Assembly (NCBI GenBank): GCA_040385875.1
Contig: JAZKGO010000010.1
Coordinates: 1 to 64,000, forward strand
Direction of reading: 5' to 3'
Origin: JANMZR01 sp040385875
GTDB taxonomy: Bacteria; Bacteroidota; Bacteroidia; Cytophagales; Spirosomataceae
DNA length: 64,000 bases
Part shown: positions 24,784-33,047 of the stretch, in pieces
How positions within the stretch are numbered: position 1 is the stretch's first letter
Layout of the letters: each line of letters begins with the position of its first letter
Made by a program: the position numbers and the translations under genes
The notes under the pieces: generated by a model
What the model saw: only the letters and a program-made list of their open reading frames with translations
The model's database searches: none
What the model was told of the DNA's origin: nothing

Positions 24784-25167
24784 ATGAATACAACACTCAA
24801 ACCAACCGAATCGGAGCTTGAAATTTTGCAAATATTATGGCAAAAAGAGGGCTCAACGGTGCGTGAAGTAAACGATATTTTGAACCAAACTAAAGACGTT
24901 GGTTATACCACCACGTTAAAACTCATGCAAATAATGAATGAAAAAGGTATATTATCTCGTGATGAAGAGAATCGCACGCATATATACCATGCTCAAATTA
25001 CGGAATCAGAAACTCAAAAAATGCTATTGAACAAATTTGTGGATAGCACCTTCCGTGGCTCTGCTATGAAATTGGTAATGCAAGCTTTGGGCAATCATGA
25101 TGCCACTAAAGAAGAGCTCGACAACCTGAAAAAATTAATACAAAATATTGAAAACAATGGCCAGTAA
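24784..25167 (+). CDS. BlaI/MecI/CopY family repressor
   Basis: 127 residues with the family winged helix: LKPTESELEILQILWQKEGSTVREVNDIL, VGYTTTLKLMQIMNEKGIL and RTHIYHAQIT, then a C-terminal dimerisation part (LVMQALGNHDATKEELDNLKKLIQ). In the Bla system it is cleaved or released when the paired M56 sensor-protease is triggered. The partner gene starts 25 bases downstream. Three operator dyads upstream make autorepression almost certain. Confidence 0.95.
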   Translation: MNTTLKPTESELEILQILWQKEGSTVREVNDILNQTKDVGYTTTLKLMQIMNEKGILSRDEENRTHIYHAQITESETQKMLLNKFVDSTFRGSAMKLVMQALGNHDATKEELDNLKKLIQNIENNGQ

Positions 25168-25192
25168 TGGTGTAAAAATCAAAAAATAAAAA

Positions 25193-27181
25193 ATGGAAAA
25201 TCTAATAAATTTCTTTTCAAATAATCTCACGATGGCAATCGGATGGACCTTACTGCACTCAATTTGGCAAGCGGTTATCTTACTGGTAATGTACAATATT
25301 ATTTCAAAATTCTTGAATAATTCGACCCAAAAATACAATTGGGGGATTAGCTTTTTGTTTGGTCAGTTATTGATAAGTGCTGCCAGTTTTGGTTTGGTTT
25401 ATGAGCCTGAATCAATTATCAATTCTGTAACTACCTTACAGAATATTACTTTTGAAAGCAACGCTTTCCAAAATAATCAAACTGAAAATATGCCCCTTAC
25501 CATGCAAGTTTTGTTATGGCTATCCAGTAAAATCAATCTTATTGTGAACTTATGGCTAATCGGTTTGGTGTTTTATACTGTTCGATTTACTTATAATTAT
25601 TGGCAGGTTAACGAATTGAAAAACAATGGATTAAGCAAACCAAATCAAGCTATAACCGCCGTTTTTGAGAAATTATTGACCACAATCAATAATTCAAAAC
25701 CAATACAATTGATGGAGTCGACTCAAATTACGAGTCCTGTATTAATTGGCCACTTTAAAACCATTATTTTATTACCAATCGGCTTATGTAGCCACCTTTC
25801 ACCTACAGAAATAGAAGCGATTTTGGCGCATGAATTGGCTCATCTCAAACGCAATGATTTTTTAATAAACTTGCTTCAAACCTTGGTGGATATTCTTTAT
25901 TTCTTCAACCCAGCTCTACAATATTTGAGCTATCAAATAAGAGAAGAACGTGAAAATTGTTGTGATGAATTTGCAACTGAAATTTGCGGCAGCTCTATGC
26001 CAATTGCCAAAGCATTGGTTAGTTTGGAGTCGTTTCGTCAAGAATCTGCTTTAGCCATGGCTTTTGGCCGAAAAAATGGTAGCCTGAAAAATCGAATACA
26101 CAAAATTTTAGGAGTTTCACCAGAAAAAGCAAATGAAAATAAAGGTATTTTGATGATTCTGACCTTTGTGCTACTTTCAATTTTGTATTTAAATATCGAA
26201 AAAACCTATGCAAAACAAGACCCTCCTAAAAAGAAAGGAGCAAAAAATAGTGTCCAATATAAAAATGGCAAAAACTATAATTATTACGAAGACAATGGGA
26301 AGCGAAAAATAGTTATAAATGATAAGGATGGCTCCAGACTAACCTTGGTTCAGAAAGATGGTTCCATATTTTTGAATGATAAAGAATACAAATTGTCAAA
26401 AGAGGATAGTACCAAAATGGCCTATCACAATGCTGAAATGGAAAAATTGGAAAAAGAAATGGAAGCACATAGTGTTAAAATGGGCGATCTTAGCACCGAA
26501 ATGGGAAAGCTTTCAGCGAATTTGAAGCCATTGAATGAACCTATGGGAGTGAAAAGTCAGGAAATTTCAAAACTTGCTCAAAAGATTAATGATCTTGCAC
26601 AAAATCAAGTCAATGTTGCAATGCAGTTGGCAAAACTTGACCACAAAAAAAATAGCAAACAAATTGCCGAACTTGAAAGTAAGGAGCAAAGCTATGAATC
26701 AGAAATTGCCAAATTAGAAGAGAAAATTGAAAAAATAAGTGCTGAATTAGAGGAAATTGGTAGCAAAATGGAGCTTAGAGCAGCCCCCATGGATAGTTTG
26801 GGTAAAATAATGGAAAAAGCAGCTAAGCCAATGGAAGAAATTGGTAAGAAAATGGAGGAGCTTTCGAAGGAAATGTGGAAGCTCTATCCTGAAGAAGTAA
26901 AAGCCAAATATGGAAAAATGATGGAGGATGTTCAATTTCCAAATCCTCCATCACCTCCACCGGCCCCACCAAAGGCTCCTATGCCTCCAAAATATGGGCC
27001 TAATACACCGCCACCTTTGCCGCCAAAGGCTCCTAAAGCACCCAAGAGCAAAAAGGATTCTTTTGGTTATTATTCCCCTGTAGCCCCAACCGAGCCAGTG
27101 GTAAATGTTCAAGCGCCTACGCCGGTTTTGGCACCAACTCCAGTAGCCACTCCGACACCCGTTGTAGCACCTAAAAATTAA
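25193..27181 (+). CDS. BlaR1/MecR1-type M56 metallopeptidase with long coiled-coil and Pro-rich tail
   Basis: 662 residues. The N-terminal half is an M56 protease: helices near 15-35, 45-65, 100-125 and 320-338, zinc motif AHELAHLKRND (HELAH at about 213-217) and the third ligand region REERENCCDEFA. After the last helix the extracytoplasmic part is not a penicillin-binding domain. It is a short strand-rich segment (about 365-400), a Met/Glu/Lys coiled coil (about 405-585), and a Pro-rich tail with PPSPPPAPPKAP and PTPV repeats. It should sense an envelope signal and inactivate the BlaI-type repressor. Confidence 0.92.
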   Translation: MENLINFFSNNLTMAIGWTLLHSIWQAVILLVMYNIISKFLNNSTQKYNWGISFLFGQLLISAASFGLVYEPESIINSVTTLQNITFESNAFQNNQTENMPLTMQVLLWLSSKINLIVNLWLIGLVFYTVRFTYNYWQVNELKNNGLSKPNQAITAVFEKLLTTINNSKPIQLMESTQITSPVLIGHFKTIILLPIGLCSHLSPTEIEAILAHELAHLKRNDFLINLLQTLVDILYFFNPALQYLSYQIREERENCCDEFATEICGSSMPIAKALVSLESFRQESALAMAFGRKNGSLKNRIHKILGVSPEKANENKGILMILTFVLLSILYLNIEKTYAKQDPPKKKGAKNSVQYKNGKNYNYYEDNGKRKIVINDKDGSRLTLVQKDGSIFLNDKEYKLSKEDSTKMAYHNAEMEKLEKEMEAHSVKMGDLSTEMGKLSANLKPLNEPMGVKSQEISKLAQKINDLAQNQVNVAMQLAKLDHKKNSKQIAELESKEQSYESEIAKLEEKIEKISAELEEIGSKMELRAAPMDSLGKIMEKAAKPMEEIGKKMEELSKEMWKLYPEEVKAKYGKMMEDVQFPNPPSPPPAPPKAPMPPKYGPNTPPPLPPKAPKAPKSKKDSFGYYSPVAPTEPVVNVQAPTPVLAPTPVATPTPVVAPKN

Positions 27182-27221
27182 GTAATTATCCAATAAAATT
27201 TTGATTAGTTAGTCAATATAA

Positions 27222-27249
27222 GGTCGATAAGGTTCATTCCTTATCGACC
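27222..27249 (+). terminator. Rho-independent terminator
   Basis: Perfect 11-bp stem GGTCGATAAGG / CCTTATCGACC, 6-base loop, followed by ATTTT. Ends the blaI-blaR1 transcript and separates it from the coiled-coil/AAA+ genes. Confidence 0.85.
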
Positions 27250-27462
27250 ATTTTACTATCTATTCAACGACACAAAATTTAGCATCTACATTTAATTCCA
27301 TTTTTGCATCCAAAATTGCCCTTCATCAAATAATTATCCAGTCAATCAAACCAAGCTTATAATTTCGTCTGGGAATTTTTTCAAAATCGCATTAAAGTTT
27401 TGCATTCCTTTTATTTATATTTGTTATAATTAAAAACAAAATCACAAATTACCCAAATCAAA

Positions 27463-28134
27463 ATGGCATTCAACTGGAAAAGCCTTTTTATTGTGGATGA
27501 GGAAGCTGAAAGAGCGGCAGCATTTGGTAATAAACAATCAATACAGCCAAGCGAAGCCCCTTCCGCAAGTCCAAATAAAGTTTCATTGTCTTCCTCCAAT
27601 ACTGGTAAAATAGCTACCGATGGAGAAGCCACTCAAGAAGTTTTAGCTGTGTATGAAAAAGGTTTCGATTCCCTCAATCATGAAGGATATGATTTTTTTG
27701 AATTGTACAAATCTATAATGGCCGTAGGAGCTGATAATGCACAAAGCTATCAAATGGCGTTTGTGATGGGCAAAAGTATCAAGTCCGATCTTACCAAAAC
27801 ATTTTTGTTAGAAAAAGCCAAAGTTTATGTAACTGAAATAGAAAAAGTGCATGCAAAATATGCAGAGGTTGGTAACAAAAAAAGGGCTGATTTAGCCGCC
27901 CAACTCAATTCAGAAAAAAATAACTTAAATAATTCGATTAAAAATTTGGAAAGTCAAATTGCCAATCTTCAAGCCGAATTAAATAAGCAAAAAGGGGAAT
28001 TGGCAATTATTGACAATAAATTTGGGCCATCACTAGCCGAAATGGAGGCAAGAATAAATGCCAATGACCATGCTAAGCAAACTTTGCTCAGCTCAATACA
28101 AAAAGTAATAAATGGAATAAATCAAAACTTATAA
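27463..28134 (+). CDS. Coiled-coil protein of unknown function, first gene of AAA+ cassette
   Basis: 223 residues, no signal peptide. It starts with MAFNWKSLFIVDEE, then a Ser/Pro/Ala-rich linker (30-60), a compact helical part (about 65-125: EVLAVYEKGFDSLNHEGYDFFELYKSIMAVG) and a coiled coil (about 130-220). I do not recognise a family. The next gene starts 2 bases after its stop and the AAA+ gene follows, so the three are one unit. A role as substrate or adaptor of the ATPase is inference. A TATATTTG box at 27416-27423 could be its promoter. Confidence 0.8.
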   Translation: MAFNWKSLFIVDEEAERAAAFGNKQSIQPSEAPSASPNKVSLSSSNTGKIATDGEATQEVLAVYEKGFDSLNHEGYDFFELYKSIMAVGADNAQSYQMAFVMGKSIKSDLTKTFLLEKAKVYVTEIEKVHAKYAEVGNKKRADLAAQLNSEKNNLNNSIKNLESQIANLQAELNKQKGELAIIDNKFGPSLAEMEARINANDHAKQTLLSSIQKVINGINQNL

Positions 28135-28136
28135 CT

Positions 28137-29252
28137 ATGGATAGTAAATTTGAACAAGAAAAATCAACGTTAATGGAATTGCCAATTTTGAAACATTTCG
28201 ATGAAGCAAAAGGGGAAATAGCCATCAATACTGAGAAGTTTAGAAAAGGGGAAAAGCCCATTTTTGGATTTGTAACTATTGCCATTTTAGCAGCCTTGGC
28301 CTATTTCACTTGGACATTCGCCCTGCCCATTATTTTCACAACAGTAGGTTATATAGTGGCTGGCGTACTTTTGGTATTGCTTTTCGTGATGTGGCCAGTA
28401 GTAATGAAGGCACTGAGAATGATTACTAGATCGGTACATGAGGCCTTGATTCAGTTCAATCCATTTGCTGAATTAGAAGAGCAAAAACAAAAAATGATGA
28501 GCAATCGTGATTTATTCAAAAGCCAAAAAGCTAAACTGAAGGCACTAAAAAGCCAGATGGAATTGGAGGCCCAGAAGTCTGAAAAAGAGGCAAAAACCTA
28601 TCAAGAAAATCTATTATCATTGAAAAGCCAATCAGATAAGCTAAAAAATGCAATGGACGGTCTTGTTTCTGAAAAAGGAGCGGCTGCCAAAGATACCGAC
28701 GAATATGTGACTTTTCAATCAGAGTTGGCCAAGCGTTTGAGCAATAGCCAAAGGGTAGCACAACAATACGAACAGAGTAAAAGCTTTATACAAAAATACG
28801 GCTCAAGAGCCAATGTATTGGGCAAATTGGACAGAAAACTTACCTTAGCTGGTACTGCTATTGACATCAAAATTGAAGACTTTGATGCCACAATTGGTAT
28901 GTTGCGAAAAGAATATGAATTTGCAAAAAATGCAAGAGCGGCCACTGAGTCAGCAAAATCAGCTATGCTATTCACCAAGGATTGGGAGCTTGATTATGCC
29001 CTTGAAGTGGTTACAAGTACCATCGCTCAAGATATCGCCAATACCTCTGAAAACTTGCTGGATATCGATAATCTTACCTCACAATACACCATCGATAGTG
29101 ACGAATTGTACACCCGCTTGGATACAATTGCCGATCAAATCAAAACGGGTGAAAACGAAGTACCTCAGGCCAAAAAATACAATAGTCCTAATTACAAATT
29201 AGACTCTGACGATAAGTCAGCGGCAGGTGGTTTTGGGGATATTTTTAATTAG
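28137..29252 (+). CDS. Membrane-anchored coiled-coil protein of unknown function, second gene of AAA+ cassette
   Basis: 371 residues. A charged N-terminal stretch (1-38) precedes two adjacent transmembrane helices (about 43-68 and 70-95: FVTIAILAALAYFTWTFALPIIF, VGYIVAGVLLVLLFVMW). A long, mostly helical cytoplasmic part (100-320) follows, with PspA-like coiled-coil composition, and a Gly/Phe tail GGFGDIFN. The layout (membrane hairpin plus coiled-coil arms) resembles membrane-stress or scaffold proteins, but no family is recognised. It ends about 95 bases before the AAA+ gene. Confidence 0.8.
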   Translation: MDSKFEQEKSTLMELPILKHFDEAKGEIAINTEKFRKGEKPIFGFVTIAILAALAYFTWTFALPIIFTTVGYIVAGVLLVLLFVMWPVVMKALRMITRSVHEALIQFNPFAELEEQKQKMMSNRDLFKSQKAKLKALKSQMELEAQKSEKEAKTYQENLLSLKSQSDKLKNAMDGLVSEKGAAAKDTDEYVTFQSELAKRLSNSQRVAQQYEQSKSFIQKYGSRANVLGKLDRKLTLAGTAIDIKIEDFDATIGMLRKEYEFAKNARAATESAKSAMLFTKDWELDYALEVVTSTIAQDIANTSENLLDIDNLTSQYTIDSDELYTRLDTIADQIKTGENEVPQAKKYNSPNYKLDSDDKSAAGGFGDIFN

Positions 29253-29268
29253 ATTTTAGTGATTTTTT

Positions 29269-29328
29269 GGTATTAAGTATTGAGTACAAGGTATTAGGTA
29301 CATGAGATTCTGCTTAATACTTAATACC
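29269..29328. repeat. Hairpin of TTAATAC words between cassette genes
   Basis: A perfect 13-bp inverted repeat GGTATTAAGTATT (29269-29281) / AATACTTAATACC (29316-29328) with further degenerate copies of GTATTAGGTA and CTTAATACTT inside and after it. The same style of element, built from short degenerate words, interrupts the nitrate reductase gene at about 45790-45888. Confidence 0.6.
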
Positions 29329-29347
29329 CGAAACTTAATACTTTTTT

Positions 29348-30832
29348 ATGGAAAACAATTCAAATACAATAGACCAAACATTCATACAAACACTTAACAA
29401 TCAATGTGTTGAAATCCTAAAGCTATGTTCAGAACTCAATACTGATAGCTCATTTGTTCAAAAAATAAATGAAGGTTATTTAGTGGAAAACGCTCCTAAT
29501 TATTATAAAACAGAGCATTATTTTTTAGCTGATTTTATCAAAATATATACCGAAATAGTAAGTACTGAAACCCCAAAATCGAAATTTATATTAGGCTATT
29601 TTTACGATTTTTTGAAAAATAATAAGCCCACAGATAGCTCCTCTCTCGAGCAATTAAATCTGCTAATGAATGACCCCGCCTTTGCCGAACATTTGAATAA
29701 GCTCAAAAACAATCATTTTGAAAGGTTTAAAAATAAGAAACCTTCTGAATATTTAGTGCCAGAAGTTTTGAAAAATTTATCTCACAAATCGTTTGATTTG
29801 GCGGTTAATTTTGAAAAAAACTTTGCTGTCTTATTGGCCAATTCCGACTTTATAACCAGCCTAGAGGAGCAAAAAACATTAGATGGAATTGTCACAAAGC
29901 TAAGTCAACAAAAGCCATTAGAAAATGTAAAAGCTACACACGTGGCTGAGAATGACACTTTAGAAAAGGTGATGGCCGAACTTAATCAATTGATTGGCTT
30001 AGACGAGGTAAAGGAGAGTATTGCTGAATTGATTAATCTACTAAAGGTTCAAAAAATAAGAGAAGCACAGGACTTAGAAAATATTGAAAGTAGCTTGCAT
30101 TCTGTATTTTTGGGCCCACCTGGCACAGGTAAAACTACCGTAGCAAGGTTGGTAGGCCGTATTTATAAGCATCTAGGTTATCTACCGAAAGGTCATGTGG
30201 TAGAAACAGACCGTGCTGGAATGGTGGCGGGCTATGTGGGACAAACCGCTTTAAAAGTAGCTGAACTCGTAACCCAAAGCCTTGGCGGTGTACTATTTGT
30301 GGATGAAGCCTATTCGCTAACTCCAGAAGATGGAGGCAAAGATTTTGGGTCGGAAGCCGTGGACACCTTATTGAAAAGAATGGAAGACCATCGTAAAGAA
30401 TTGGCCGTAATTGTAGCAGGTTATACTGTACCCATGAAGCAATTTGTAGAATCGAATCCGGGACTTCGATCAAGGTTTAATCGGTTTTATATGTTCAACC
30501 ATTTTGAGCCAGGTCAATTGATGCAAATATTTGAAATCTACGCCAGCAAAGCCCATTTTACAGTTACACCTGAAGCCAAAATTTTGCTCACTGAAACGTT
30601 TCAATTGCTCTATGAAAAACGAGACGAGGGCTTTGGCAATGCCCGTGTGGTTCGAAATCTTTTCGAAAAATGTGTCATGAACCAAGCCTCAAGAGTAGTG
30701 CGTTACCATAGTTCCGTTTTAGATACCACCACTTTGAAAAATATTGGGGAAGCCGATGTACCTGACCCGCAAGATACAGTCAAGCAGGTTTTTCTAACCA
30801 AAACAGATGAAACAAAACTTGATGCCAATTAA
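29348..30832 (+). CDS. CbbX/SpoVK-type AAA+ ATPase
   Basis: 494 residues. A helical N-terminal region (1-200) with no recognised domain precedes the CbbX-like AAA+ module: LNQLIGLDEVKESIAELINLLKVQKIREAQ, Walker A GPPGTGKTT (about 255-263), pore-loop region, Walker B LFVDEAYSL (about 316-324), and the sensor/arginine-finger region GLRSRFNRFY. A C-terminal lid (GFGNARVVRNLFEKC) follows. Relatives remodel protein complexes (Rubisco activase CbbX, SpoVK, ESX EccA). Rubisco is absent here. It should act on the two coiled-coil neighbours or on a complex they form. Confidence 0.9.
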   Translation: MENNSNTIDQTFIQTLNNQCVEILKLCSELNTDSSFVQKINEGYLVENAPNYYKTEHYFLADFIKIYTEIVSTETPKSKFILGYFYDFLKNNKPTDSSSLEQLNLLMNDPAFAEHLNKLKNNHFERFKNKKPSEYLVPEVLKNLSHKSFDLAVNFEKNFAVLLANSDFITSLEEQKTLDGIVTKLSQQKPLENVKATHVAENDTLEKVMAELNQLIGLDEVKESIAELINLLKVQKIREAQDLENIESSLHSVFLGPPGTGKTTVARLVGRIYKHLGYLPKGHVVETDRAGMVAGYVGQTALKVAELVTQSLGGVLFVDEAYSLTPEDGGKDFGSEAVDTLLKRMEDHRKELAVIVAGYTVPMKQFVESNPGLRSRFNRFYMFNHFEPGQLMQIFEIYASKAHFTVTPEAKILLTETFQLLYEKRDEGFGNARVVRNLFEKCVMNQASRVVRYHSSVLDTTTLKNIGEADVPDPQDTVKQVFLTKTDETKLDAN

Positions 30833-30853
30833 TTTGACATCGTTTCAGATGAA

Positions 30854-31303
30854 TTATTCCTCGCAAATTTCTTTTAGCTTTTGCAACGCTTTTACCCAAG
30901 TGGTATCGAAATAATCTTTATATTCTTGGGTTATATCAAGGCTCACACTCAATTTTGTACCCATTTCAGTTGGTTCAAAAGTATAATTTTCAGTCGCATT
31001 TTTCCAACCCTCCACTTTTGGGCCATCCAATATTTCAACGCCTCCTTCCAGCATACCTTTATGGCAAATTGAGACAAATTTATTGGGAATATTCTCCGCT
31101 ATTTCGGCAATCATGCCTTGCGTAGCACCGTCTTTATCCACTGCCCCAAATATTATTCTTGAGCCTTTTTCCCAGCTACCCTCATATGAGGAAGTTGGGT
31201 CAAATTCGCTAGTCCAAATTTCATAAGTAGGCTTATCAAGCATGGTTGTATAAACCTTTGCAACTGGTGCATTAATTTCGATAGAATAGTTGACTTTAAT
31301 CAT
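30854..31303 (-). CDS. SRPBCC (AHSA1-like) domain protein
   Basis: 149 residues, a single START/Bet v1-like helix-grip domain: VNYSIEINAPVAKVYTTMLDKPTYEIWTSEFDPTSSYEGSWEKGSRIIF, later WKNATENYTFEPTEMGTKLSVSLDI and a C-terminal helix. Soluble, probably binds a hydrophobic ligand. Ligand unknown. It follows the 209-aa secreted protein gene by 18 bases on the minus strand. Confidence 0.88.
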   Translation of the reverse strand: MIKVNYSIEINAPVAKVYTTMLDKPTYEIWTSEFDPTSSYEGSWEKGSRIIFGAVDKDGATQGMIAEIAENIPNKFVSICHKGMLEGGVEILDGPKVEGWKNATENYTFEPTEMGTKLSVSLDITQEYKDYFDTTWVKALQKLKEICEE

Positions 31304-31321
31304 GGTTTTTTGAAGTTAAAT

Positions 31322-31951
31322 TTATTGCTTTACAAACTTAATATTTTCCAAATTCATAAAATAATTGGGCAAGCAAGTAATTGTATTTTTATCTTTTATA
31401 TGAAAATTAATTCCCTTAAAACTAACCTGACCGAGCGATGGATTTAGGCTAACCACAAAATTATTATTAGTGTTTTTCTCATCTTTTATTTGACTAGGTA
31501 CATCTTCAAATAGCGGATGCATTAGGTAAATTTTATCAACTTTGGCCAAATCCGTTTTAAATTCTCCTTTATCATCAGTTACCCCTTCCATGGCTTTACC
31601 ATTGTCATAAAAGAAAATACACCTAACCCCACGCACCAAATAGCTGTTTTTATCTTCTACTTTTATAGAATAACCCTTTCCTTTTTTCGCTTCACTTTTA
31701 ATAGTAAAATCTTTCCCAGCCAATTTATCACTTTTCAAAAAAAGAGAGTCGTTCTTCACTGTAAATGAGCCAGTTGCGGTTCTGTCAACTGCGCCATAAG
31801 AATAGAAAAATTGAAATTTACCAGTTTTTTCAAATAAAAAACCAGCCACCATTTCTTGCCGATGAAAGCTGTATTCGCCAACAATTGTATTTTGGCAATT
31901 GCTTTTGAAAATTATGATAAAAACAAGAAAAGGTAAAAGCCTGTTTTTCAT
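31322..31951 (-). CDS. Secreted protein of unknown function
   Basis: 209 residues with a signal peptide (MKNRLLPFLVFIIIFKSNCQ). The body looks beta-rich and includes a short carboxypeptidase-regulatory-like stretch (YDNGKAMEGVTDDKGEFKTDL). Its ATG overlaps the stop of the DUF1080 gene (TAATG), so the two are translationally coupled. I do not recognise a named family. Probably a partner of the DUF1080 protein. Confidence 0.75.
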   Translation of the reverse strand: MKNRLLPFLVFIIIFKSNCQNTIVGEYSFHRQEMVAGFLFEKTGKFQFFYSYGAVDRTATGSFTVKNDSLFLKSDKLAGKDFTIKSEAKKGKGYSIKVEDKNSYLVRGVRCIFFYDNGKAMEGVTDDKGEFKTDLAKVDKIYLMHPLFEDVPSQIKDEKNTNNNFVVSLNPSLGQVSFKGINFHIKDKNTITCLPNYFMNLENIKFVKQ

Positions 31952-32808
31952 TAGAATTTACAACTTTTTGGGTCGGATTTTACAAAATAGCTTTTGTAAT
32001 TTTTGGCTTTTTTATCCATACATCCTTCCAAATTCAATAATTCAATGTTCTTAAAATCAATAGGTTGCCCCTCACTTTGCAAAGCGATAAAACCAGAAGA
32101 AAGTAATTTTCCATCGATTTTAAAAGCTGGGTCAAAACCTGTGGCTACACTACCACCAATTGACGGTTGTGAATATTGCAAAACTTCTTCTCCATTGATA
32201 ATATGGGTAACCAAGGAATCGCCCAATACAATGATTTCAGCCTTTACCCATTCGTCTTTTTTATAAGTTTTTGAGGTTGAGCTCAAACAATGTCCAGGAT
32301 ATTTTTGGCCCTTGTACACAATGTCGGTACCCGGCGAACACATATTCCCTGTGGGCCTAGGTTTGCCATCAGCCAATCCTGCCAAAAACTGCATCTCTAC
32401 AGAAATTGGCCAATCCTGCTCTTTGGGCATGGTTTTTGGGTCTTGACTGTGGAACATAATGCCGCTATTTAGCTCTGTATAGTTTGGTGCATCCGTTCGC
32501 CAAGGGTCTTGAAACTTATATTCCAACCTAAATTTATAGTAAGAATATGGCTTTTGAAAATACAAATGCCCGTATTGATTATTGAATTTATCATATTGGT
32601 CATACCGCACTTTTATAGTTTTATCTTCCACTCGAAAGGTATTTCCAAAATTCACGCCCGTTTCATGATGGAAAATTTTCACCACCCAATTGTTAATGTC
32701 TTTTCCATTAAAAAGTGTCTCCCAGTTTTCCTTAGCAGCAGATTTCTTTTGAGAAAACACTTGGGTTTGCAAAAGAATTAGGAGGAAAAATAATGTAATC
32801 TTTTTCAT
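31951..32808 (-). CDS. DUF1080 secreted protein (3-keto-disaccharide hydrolase family)
   Basis: From the ATG at 32808 the protein has the signal MKKITLFFLLILLQTQVFSQ and a DUF1080 jelly roll: WETLFNGKDINNWVVKI, the FRVEDKTIKV, YYKFRLEYKF and NSGIMFHSQDP strands, SVEMQFLAGLADGK, and the end DFKNIELLNLEGC. DUF1080 members hydrolyse 3-keto-glycosides or bind sugars. An in-frame ATG at 32895 would add 29 residues encoded by the hairpin leader element, without signal character, and is not preferred. Overlaps the next gene by one base. Confidence 0.9.
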   Translation of the reverse strand: MKKITLFFLLILLQTQVFSQKKSAAKENWETLFNGKDINNWVVKIFHHETGVNFGNTFRVEDKTIKVRYDQYDKFNNQYGHLYFQKPYSYYKFRLEYKFQDPWRTDAPNYTELNSGIMFHSQDPKTMPKEQDWPISVEMQFLAGLADGKPRPTGNMCSPGTDIVYKGQKYPGHCLSSTSKTYKKDEWVKAEIIVLGDSLVTHIINGEEVLQYSQPSIGGSVATGFDPAFKIDGKLLSSGFIALQSEGQPIDFKNIELLNLEGCMDKKAKNYKSYFVKSDPKSCKF

Positions 32809-32895
32809 GAGTATGTTATTGTTTTTTAAAGGTCTCATGGAATCGCCAATTGGGTCATCTGCAATTTGTTTAAAGCTAGTTAATGGCGATTTCAT
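32809..32895 (-). repeat. Hairpin leader element, copy 2
   Basis: Minus strand: ATGAAATCGCCA (32895-32884), 35 bases, TGGCGATTCCATG (32848-32836), then 27 A-rich bases to the ATG at 32808. Same arms and arm-to-ATG distance as 22030-22118. Both copies lead into ATGAAAAAG. Confidence 0.65.
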
Positions 32896-32974
32896 ATAAA
32901 TATTTGATTTTAAAGGAGTTATTAAGTTTTTATCATTATGTTTTACTAAAATAAAAAGTTTGCTGTAGCGAAAA

Positions 32975-33004
32975 AGTTGCCAACTTGTTAGAAAGTTGGC
33001 AACT
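32975..33004 (-). terminator. Terminator/REP-like hairpin after APC permease
   Basis: Perfect 12-bp stem AGTTGCCAACTT / AAGTTGGCAACT with a 6-base loop, followed on the minus strand by TTTTTCG. It lies 43 bases after the permease stop. Confidence 0.75.
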
Positions 33005-33047
33005 CTATTTCAGCCAAACATTTTGCCAATTGCACTTTCCAAATTGC

